From: Bimuria novae-zelandiae CBS 107.79
Lineage: Eukaryota > Ascomycota > Dothideomycetes > Pleosporales > Didymosphaeriaceae
Reading direction: 5' to 3'
Assembly (NCBI GenBank): GCA_010015655.1
Contig: ML976717.1
Location: 182,963-246,962 of the forward strand
DNA length: 64,000 nucleotides
Shown in pieces: positions 56,645 to 64,000 of the stretch. Numbering within the stretch: the stretch's first letter is position 1; each line of letters opens with the position of its first letter. The position numbers and the translations under genes were made by a program. The notes beneath the pieces are model-generated. The model ran no database searches. It saw only the letters and a program-made list of their open reading frames with translations, and had not been told where the DNA came from.

Positions 56645-58247
56645 TCAAACCCTCGACAGCTTCCCGCTCGTCCTCTTCGGAATATCCTTCCACGCCTCAT
56701 CGAACCCACAACTCCTTACCCACGTTGGCCCTGGCGCCTCGACGCTATCGATCGCCATATTCCCCAACTTCTCCCACATGTCTCCCTTCACCACGAATCC
56801 ATCATTATCCTCATACTTCTTACATGCCTGTTCGCCATGCGCGAGCGCTCTAACCAGCTTACTGGCGTGCCCATCATCTGAATGTGCGTTCACTCTCTTG
56901 ATGACCTCATCCCATGAGCTGTTGCGGCCCGAGGAAGGCTGGTAGTTTGTAATCTCATCAAGCATGAGGGCCGGCGAGCCGCGAGACGCGTACATGGCAA
57001 GGTCGTTGCGAACTTTCCATTCGAGGAGGCGAACTTTGGTAGCAGGTGTGAGGGAGGGGAGAGACAGGAAGGTGGAGAAGAAGATGGAGCAATTGACGCA
57101 GTGCATGTAGAAGAAGTCAAACTTGGGGATATGGGGTGGGTGCTGCGCTGCCGCGGTGTAGTATACTGGTGCACATGTTAGCAAATAGGTTGGCTATTAG
57201 GCAATGGCAGACATACCGGCAGCGTTGATCATCTCTGCCGTCTTCTCCTCGAGCTGACCTTCTGAGATGACATATTGGCTTGCGTACTTGAGCATCTCGT
57301 CCGGTGCGCGCTTCATGATGCCGTCGCGGATCTTGTTGCCGTCGCTCCAGTGCGCGGAGGAAGCGAGCTTTTTATCTGCGCGTATCTCGTCGAGGAGCTG
57401 CACGATGCTCTTTGTGTCCTGCGGTTTCGCGCCATTAGTTTTTGCAGCCTTCTCCGCTTCGAGAAACAGTGGCGCCATCCAGTTGTCATGCACAGCGGCT
57501 TGCGCGAGAGCTTCGGCGATGATGGCGGGTTGGCGGAATTCAATGCCGAAGCCTAGGTGGATGATTGGGTGCAAGAAACCGGCAAAGAGTCTTGCTAGCA
57601 TGTCATCCGCCCTTTCATCGCCCTTGAAAAGCTCATCGTTTACTACATTCTCCCATCCTTTCTTGCTGATCTCGTCCTCGAAGTACTTCAAGAAGTCGTG
57701 GTAGTATTTCTCCTTGCCCAGATATATCTTGAACCTGTCCGGATTGTGCATGTCATCGACGATCTCCTTCTTTAGCGCGACCGGTGGGCGTTGGTAGTAG
57801 ACGTTGTCTTTGTAGCCGCGCTTGATTTCCTCCGGTGAGGCTTTGAGGGCGAAGAGCGTGAGGAGATGATGGACGATGTGGTTCTAGTAGATCTATCAGC
57901 GATTGTTCCGGGATACTACAGAAGGCTTGGCTTACGTGAAACCCATTCTGGTTGAAAAAGATGTGGTGCTTGTCATGGTTCTCTTGCAGAAGTTCACTCG
58001 TAACTTTTGCGCCCTCGTCGGATAACCCCTTCACAGAATACTCCGGTTGCAACTCCGTGTCAAGATTGACTGTGCTTGCCGTAGCCATGCCTCTCAGTAA
58101 TATCTTGTGATCTGTTCTCCAGAGTAATTGTTGAAGTCCTTTCGGCGCCGCTTTGTTCAATCCCACTGCGGTCAGTCCTACGGCGGAAGCAACGAAGGCA
58201 GCAGTCCTTAAGTACGTCGGCCGTCTGGTGAACATGGATGGTGACAT
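56645..58247 (-). CDS. Questin oxidase-like (DUF4243, AflY-type) protein
   Basis: Three exons, 58247-57936, 57883-57217 and 57165-56645, about 499 residues; phases close (NGFH|NHIVHHLL and NAAG|VYYTAAAQ). The conserved features of the family are NHIVHHLLTLFALKASPEEIKRGY, FLHPIIHLGFGIEFRQPAIIAEALAQAAVHDNW and FFYMHCVNCSIFFSTFLSLP. Several His residues (HHLL, HLG, MHC) could bind a cofactor or metal, as suggested for the family. Relatives carry out oxidative ring cleavage of anthraquinone-type polyketides, but most genomes also carry copies outside clusters. No polyketide synthase is in this window, so a general role is possible. The first 60 residues are basic and contain LRTAAFVASAVGLTAVGL, perhaps a mitochondrial or membrane-targeting segment. 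Confidence 0.9.
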
Positions 58248-58830
58248 AATCCGATGTACGGCGCGTAAAGGCCTAGAAGAAACGCGTTATATAAACAATT
58301 GAAACGCCACATGGCAATATAACTAAAGTCCCCGGGATGCGTCGGGATTGACGTAAAGCGCTAACGTGGGGAAGGAAGCTTTAGCCTTTTCGGCCGTGCT
58401 CGGAGGTCGGAGGTTTGGAGCTAGGCTTTGTCACGGAACTCGGTAGCTATCCGAGGATTTTGGTTCGTCATCATCGTGTCGTGCAGCGCGAAGGGTTTAT
58501 TGAAGGTGGGGTGCCAAAGGGCTGCAGGACAGGTGCGGGTGATCGGCATCTGGGGTGCAGAAGGTCTGGAGCACTAGATGACCAAGCTGCAAGGTGGTTG
58601 CAGCCATTGGTGAACTGGAAAGGAGAAGAATCACCACGTATTGGTAACAAGTATTGGAACGCGAGAACGCGAGCTTGGCTACCCAAGTCGAGAGGAGCTG
58701 AAGGCATCGCTGCACATAAGCAGGCATGTCAGAACACTTCGGGATGTGATGCTGCCTAATGAATTCGGAGTCAACTGTCGCGCAGCACCGAATATCCGAG
58801 AGCCGTACTCGGCCCCACCTTGGCTGGTAA
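58248..58830. other. Gene-free stretch before the AT-rich compartment
   Basis: Upstream region of the DUF4243 gene. Overlapping frames of 71-114 codons on both strands have no recognisable content. GC content falls sharply after about 58870. Confidence 0.45.
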
Positions 58831-58953
58831 ATGGGTTAGGGTTGGGTTGGGGTTAGGTCAGATCCGCACGGACTAGAACACTAAAAATCCAACCTTTACT
58901 TCTTAATATCTCACCTAATACTAAAAATATATGAATACAAATGTAATGGAAGG

Positions 58954-58984
<31 letters not shown>

Positions 58985-59202
58985 ATATATTTAAATTTTC
59001 GGAAATTTTATTAACTCTAGCCCTTTGTTTTATAATTATTTATTAAAATAAAACTTATAAATAATAGATAAAGTAGACTCTAAAGTAGTTAAAATTGCTT
59101 AAAATTTTAATATATTATGCTTTGTATATATATACACCTTACATAAAATCTAAATTAATATATTTTTAGCATTCTAGTCTATGCGGATCTAACCCAACCC
59201 AT
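58831..59202. mobile_element. MITE-like inverted-repeat element with telomere-like ends
   Basis: Both ends share an inverted repeat: left ATGGGTT..GGGTT..AGATCCGCA-x-x-GACTAGAA-x-x-CTAAAAAT, and the right end (59162-59202) is its reverse complement with small differences. The left end holds extra GGGTTAGGGTTGGGTTGGGG, resembling degenerate telomere repeat. The ~270-bp interior is AT-rich and non-coding, with a TA microsatellite. No clear target duplication seen. It has no coding capacity, so it would depend on another transposase if it is a transposon. Confidence 0.6.
58954..58979. repeat. (TA)13 microsatellite
   Basis: Perfect dinucleotide run inside the MITE-like element. Confidence 0.9.
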
Positions 59203-60199
59203 CTATTAGCCTATAGAGACCTATTAAAGATTCTCTTTAAGCGAGAGGTAATGCTAAGCAGGAAGCCTTTTTTGTCTATATTATAAATATACTAAGGCTT
59301 AATCTAGTATTACTCCATCTTTTATTATATAAGGTTAAAATGAACCCTATGTTAATAGGGCTCTCATAGCTAGCTATACATGGGGTGAGCATAGTGCGGC
59401 AAGGTAGGAGGTTTATACGGTGTGCATAGCGTACGGAGTAATAGGGAGGGTAACTAGTTTGTGTAATTACTCTAACTTTCTATTATACAAACAAAGGTGG
59501 TGATATTTTAAGAAGCAAGCTATGCACGGATATTACATAAGATAACCACGTAATTACGTGTTAGACCTTATAAAATATCCTTCGCCGTATCGCCCCTGCA
59601 TACGGACAGCCTATATTTTTAAGGAAATTAGCTTTATACTAATTACTATTAATACTAATTATTTATTATAATAACGTACCTTAAGGGCCAGCTAAACACA
59701 CGGGCGAGCTAGACACTCTGCTAAGACCCTACTAAAACGTACTATTACCTATAGTGCAGCGCGATATCTTAACAACTTTATTAATTACTATTTAAAAAAA
59801 AAGCTAATATATATATTACGCTTTAGGTTTTTAAATAAGACGTACCTTTAACTTTATAATGCGCTATAACTCTCTGTAACATTTTTTAAAGTATAGTAAG
59901 TACGTAACGCGCTAGAATACCTTTTTAATATAATCATATGCCTAACTTAATAAAACTACTAAAAATAAAAAAGTAGGTAATTATTTAGTATATGCTTAAC
60001 TTGGACGCGTAAGAATTTCTGCTCTAACTTATTATTTATAGCTAATTGTTTTACTAGCTAAGCGTTACTACGATCCTATTAATTAAAACTAAGTTATAAA
60101 TTTTATAAAGCGCTAGCTAGAGCTTTAAGTTAATTTAAATTAAAAATATAATTATAAGAAAGCCCTCTATAAGGATTCTAAAGTTATATAAGGCTAGTT
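59203..60199. other. RIP-like AT-rich tract
   Basis: About 1 kb of AT-rich, stop-ridden DNA. It is probably transposon sequence, perhaps the 5' part of the pogo-type relic that follows, but I can read no protein in it. A stretch at 59380-59620 is less AT-rich. Confidence 0.5.
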
Positions 60200-61150
60200 C
60201 TAGCTTAAAAAAATACTAAAGCTAAGTATAGTATCCTAGATAAAAATACTTATAACTTTAATAAGACTAGCTTTATATTAAGCATAATATTAATTAGAGT
60301 AGCTATTATAGGCTTTAAGTATTAAATTAAGCTAAAAAGCGTGTAGTAGAATAACTAAAAGTAAATAATAACTATTTATAGTATTAATATAATAGGATAG
60401 GCGATCCTATCCTTCCTTATTTTCTAGGGCAAGTATGACCTCTCTGTCTAGTATAAGAAGAAGGATCTACCTTATAATTAGGTTATTATAGTCTCTAAAA
60501 ATAGCTAAATAATAAACAAGCTTAGTTCATAGTAGCTAAAGCACTTTAACGCGTATATAAAAAAGCATACTATTAATAGCTATTAGCTACTTATTATTAA
60601 TACTTACAAAAGCTATAACTTGCTTAAATTTTAGTAATACTTTAAAAATAATAATATTATAATCTTTTATATATCTCTATATGTATTGCACCTTTTATAG
60701 TCACTAGATATAGGATATTTCTTATTATTAAAGAAGACGCATGGGCGTCACGCTAAGGATCTAATATGTAACTATATAATTTATATTACTAAAATTAAGT
60801 GCTTATTTTACTTTATTACTACGTTTAAAGCTATAATAATTTAAAGTAATATTTAAAAAAGCTTTTAAGGCGCTAGCCTTATTTTCCTTAACTTAAAAGT
60901 AATAATATTAAAACTTAACATCTATCTACGTACGCTTTTATCTTGCACTATACGTAATAGTACGTGGTAATTATAAACGCCTAGTAATACTTTAGAATTA
61001 GGTTATAATTATCGCAAGTAAAGGAGAAGATTTAGGGGTACCTAAATAGTTTTTTTTAATAAGCTTAGTTAAGACTTTTAAAAATATAATAAAAGGCGTA
61101 GTAATAATAGCATATAAACTAGTATTAGTATAAAAGTAAATTACTAAGCT
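60200..61150 (+). mobile_element. Second Fot/pogo-type transposase relic
   Basis: Read across stops on the plus strand, 60490-61000 gives a DDE_1-type sequence: LKHFNAYIKKHT, a degenerate second catalytic region (LLIINTYKSYNLLKF) near 60585-60630, LHLL-stop-SLDIGYF with the third Asp near 60700-60722, then KKTHGRHAKDL. The same order of motifs appears in the element at 9533-11459, but the residues differ clearly, so it is another family member. Terminal repeats are not recognised; the limits are approximate. No intact frame remains. Confidence 0.65.
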
Positions 61151-61185
61151 TTAAGCTTCTAATAAGGCTGCTATGTAATGAAAAT

Positions 61186-61358
61186 TGTCGCGGGAATTAT
61201 CCCCTGTAGGACCCTGATCGGAAGGATCAGGTGGAACGGGCAAACATAACACCGAATACTCGGTATAAATACTACTCTTACAACAACTTTTCATATGTGA
61301 CTGATCAATCAATTCGATCTCCGAACTATATACTATCCAGCTCGTTTTACCCTCCACA
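61186..61358. mobile_element. Solo LTR (173 bp) with 5-bp target duplication
   Basis: Begins TGTCGCGGGAATTATCCCCT and ends CCCTCCACA, so it has TGT..ACA termini, and is flanked on both sides by AAAAT (61181-61185 and 61359-61363). Base composition is normal although the surrounding DNA is RIP-like, so it probably arrived after the host tract had decayed. A solo LTR forms when two LTRs recombine and the retrotransposon body is lost. A TATAAAT-like promoter sequence lies near 61264. Confidence 0.85.
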
Positions 61359-61415
61359 AAAATTATATAAAAGAAAGTAACTATAATAGAAAAAAGTTTT
61401 TATAGCTACTAATAG

Positions 61416-61748
61416 TGTTAGAATCCCAAGTTCAACGGAACGACATCAGGCACTTTATAACGAAAGGTGGCGCTATCGCCCCACCAAGGATTATGTAATG
61501 TCCCACGATGTCCCATACGCCAAGATCATAGGACATTAGGATCACGTGACTATACCATAGGATCCTACATGTACCACGTTTAGGATAGTATGGAACTATG
61601 AGATTTTATAGGATTATTTATATATATAGGAACACTAAGTATAGCCCTTTTATACTTGTATTTAATCTAAGTTATTAATCTAGTATTTAAATTATACTTT
61701 AGCTTTAGTTAAATCGTTTATAATCGCGCACTACTTTTAATACTAATA
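61416..61748 (+). repeat. Probable 5' long terminal repeat
   Basis: Starts TGTTAGAATC; the expected CA end appears mutated to TA near 61748 (TACTAATA). It contains a TATATATATAGGAAC promoter-like motif near 61620. The 3' boundary is approximate because the second LTR is not available for comparison. Confidence 0.55.
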
Positions 61749-64000
61749 ACTTTATTAATATATGCAAGCTATTAATACCCTTTTCTTACTTTATAGTACT
61801 TTTACCTAAGAACTAATCCTGGTCTTCTTTAGGACTAGCTACCCTAAAGGGCTTAATATCTTAAACACCCTTAATATAAGTACTGTAAGGACGTTTACCT
61901 GTTTTATAGCTTCTAATAGCACTAGCATCCTACTAATAAAGCATAGCAAAAATAACGCACATAAACCTAATTTATAAAATAGTAATTATAAGCTTCTGAA
62001 TATATAGCTATTATAATTAGGCCTATACTTCTTTAACTAAACCAATAAGCTTATAGACAAAAAGAAGGTTATCTTTATAGTAATATACATACAATTAGTA
62101 GCTAAAGAAAAAATTTAACTATACCTAGTTAAATAAATAGACATGGACTATAAGAACTAGGACGAAAACTACATAAATAGTTATACTAACGTAGTTAACA
62201 TTATTAAGGACTATTCTAACTTTAAGAGGTGTCTTAAATAACTATTTAAAATTACTAACAAAACTGCTCTAGCTAAATAAGCTATCTAGACAATTAATTA
62301 ATAATAATTTGTAGCTAAGAATATAGCTAAATTCCGTAAGTATACTATATAGCTTAAGTAGGATAAAGAATCCCTTAAGACTATATATATAAGTAAGGAC
62401 TTAAGTATAAGATACAAGAGGAACTTTTACGTAGTAGTATAAAAGTTAAAATCCTTAATAAACTATATAAGGAATTAATTAGGATTAAGAAAAAATAGTT
62501 CGCGCTATAAGAAGAGTTTCGTAAGAATCTAAGGAATACTAGTTTTAAAAAACTGGCACATATAGTCTATAGGACACTACTAAAGGCGTCTTAATAATAG
62601 CAATGCTACTCTTATAGCAACTAGCTAATAAAAAGACTTTAATTTAATAGTTTAAAAAAGAAATTAAAGAAGGTCCTAGGTCCTTGAAAGCCTAATAATA
62701 ACTATATATAACTCTTAAATAAAACTTAACTACTAAGGACTAAGACACGTACCTGCTTTATATATAGTAAACTAGGCTACATCGTCAGGAACTATAGATC
62801 TAATAACAAAGTTATTAAATAGTTAAATATGCTAATCATTGCTAACAAACTGGATAACAGAAAATAGTAGATAATACCCTTTATTAGGATATTAAATAGT
62901 AACTTAGAGCGATTAGACTTGCCTAACCTATAACTATATAAGAATATAAATAAAGGATTAAACGTAGAAGAAATGAAGCTAATTTAATAATCTCTTACGC
63001 CACTCCTAAATAGAATTAATTAGATAAAAAAGACTATTAATGTCTTTAACTTCTTAGAACTATATTAACCACGCGAAGCACACTTCGGATACACCGCTAT
63101 AAAATATACGCTAACTGTATATTATCTAAAATAAACTAATATTGTTGGCAAGAAAGATCGCGAATGGGCTAATATACGATACTAAAAAGATAATAAGAAG
63201 AAATATCCTATTAAGGATCTAATATATAAACTATAGTATAACCTAGACTACCGCAATCCACTGCATAAGAATTTACGATAGAGATTCTGTAGAAAAGACT
63301 AATGTATAATCTACTACTAAGTAAAGCAACATAAAGACTTTCCTTTATAATAATACTAATACTATTAGGAATAGTTTAACTATCTAATTTGTATTACGAT
63401 ATTCACCTTTAGGATAAATAAGAGGCAAGATATTTTTTATAGCTAAATAACGCTAAGAACTAAGCCTTAGTACTACTAGTAAATAGATAATGTATATTAT
63501 AGATCTGGTAAATATATTACACCTTAACTGTACGTACCACGCAGATTAGAAATAAAAATATGGATTTAATAGACTAAGTAAGGGATTAATAACCCTAAGA
63601 ATTAAAGTAGTTACAAATAGTAAAGCATTTTACGATAAGGCTTAGCAGTAGCTATAAGATAAAAAGAAGGAGAGTTATCTTAAACTAGTAGATACACTAA
63701 TTAAGAAGATATCTTTTTTAAATTTAGGTTTAGGCGAGAAACCCCCTGCAAAGAAATAAATACTATAAATAGTTAAGTATTAACTAAGCTATAAGTATAG
63801 CTTAAAGGAATATGAATAAAGGCAATGTTGGAATTAGGAGTATAAGAGAACTATATTTTAGAAAACGTACTTAATAGAGCAGGACTTTATAAACGTAAGA
63901 AGGCTATACTATATCCTATTATTATTATATACCTCTTATAAGGCACGTCACGAATAGAATATGAGATTAAAATAACACTTATAATCTATAGATACTAAGA
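61416..64000 (+). mobile_element. RIP-degraded LTR retrotransposon, 5' part
   Basis: A probable 5' LTR (61416 to about 61748) begins TGTTAGAATCCCAAG. It is followed by a long gag-like region in which coding look persists across many stops. At 62754-62795 a CCHC zinc knuckle (CX2CX4HX4C) can be recognised in which the second Cys, the His and the last Cys have all become Tyr. Each change is a single CpA-to-TpA transition on one strand (TGT to TAT, CAC to TAC). The spacing and adjacent Arg/Asn residues fit a retrotransposon nucleocapsid. The copia/gypsy class is not resolved because pol and the 3' LTR lie outside the window. The first half of the LTR has kept a more normal composition than the rest. 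Confidence 0.75.

Noticed and set aside
55394..58247. AKR7-like reductase plus AflY-like protein as part of an aflatoxin-type cluster
   Set aside because: No polyketide synthase, regulator or other pathway gene is present, the P450 relic is 45 kb away, and both families are common outside clusters.
1..64000. tRNA or rRNA genes
   Set aside because: I looked for tRNA T-loop and A-box patterns and for rRNA-like sequence and found none convincing; a covariance-model search would be decisive.

Overview
The window looks like a filamentous ascomycete chromosome (Pezizomycotina, probably a Dothideomycete; the class is inference). Genes carry short introns of about 45-230 bp with GT..AG ends and CTAAC/CTGAC-like branch points. 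The families are typical of mould genomes (GH72 glucanosyltransferase, TRK potassium transporter, SYG1/XPR1 SPX-EXS protein, HET-domain gene, fungal rhodopsin-like membrane protein). Long AT-rich, TpA-rich tracts riddled with stop codons show the pattern left by repeat-induced point mutation (RIP).

Layout. 0.6-8.7 kb: an ERI1-like/RRM/RanBP2-zinc-finger protein (minus), an F-box/LRR-type protein (plus) and a GT25 glycosyltransferase (plus). 8.9-13.5 kb is decayed. A P450 gene is split by a 1,927-bp RIP-mutated Fot1/pogo-type transposon with a TA target duplication, and next to it lies a rhodopsin-like gene with an in-frame stop. 14.5-28 kb is a plus-strand housekeeping block: an RA+PH coiled-coil protein, glycogen synthase, a TRK K+ transporter and an FtsJ-type methyltransferase. 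28.7-30.5 kb holds two gene relics, one a delta(24)-sterol-reductase-like pseudogene. 31-36 kb: the SPX-EXS gene and a short-chain dehydrogenase (both minus). 37.4-41 kb: an orphan low-complexity ORF and a HET-domain pseudogene. 42-47.4 kb: a GH72 enzyme, a RRNAD1/METTL25-type methyltransferase and a Tlg1-like SNARE.

48.2-53.5 kb is decayed again. A polytopic membrane-protein gene is interrupted by a 3,319-bp RIP-mutated hAT-type transposon with an 8-bp target duplication; the element contains an apparently RIP-spared island with a 10-bp tandem repeat. Coding-like fragments follow. 55.4-58.2 kb holds a convergent pair, an AKR7-type aldo-keto reductase and a questin-oxidase-like (DUF4243) protein. 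From 58.8 kb to the end is an AT-rich repeat compartment: a MITE-like inverted-repeat element, a second Fot/pogo transposase relic, a 173-bp solo LTR with 5-bp target duplications, and the 5' LTR and gag-like relic of an LTR retrotransposon running off the window.

How the genes relate: they are mostly independent housekeeping, cell-wall, transport and RNA-metabolism functions, and I see no complete biosynthetic cluster. The strongest signals are evolutionary. Two different DNA transposons landed inside coding regions, their footprints are resolvable to the base, and the host reading frame can be followed across each insertion. Exon boundaries were placed by eye from splice signals and reading-frame continuity; gene ends outside the coding sequence are not resolved.
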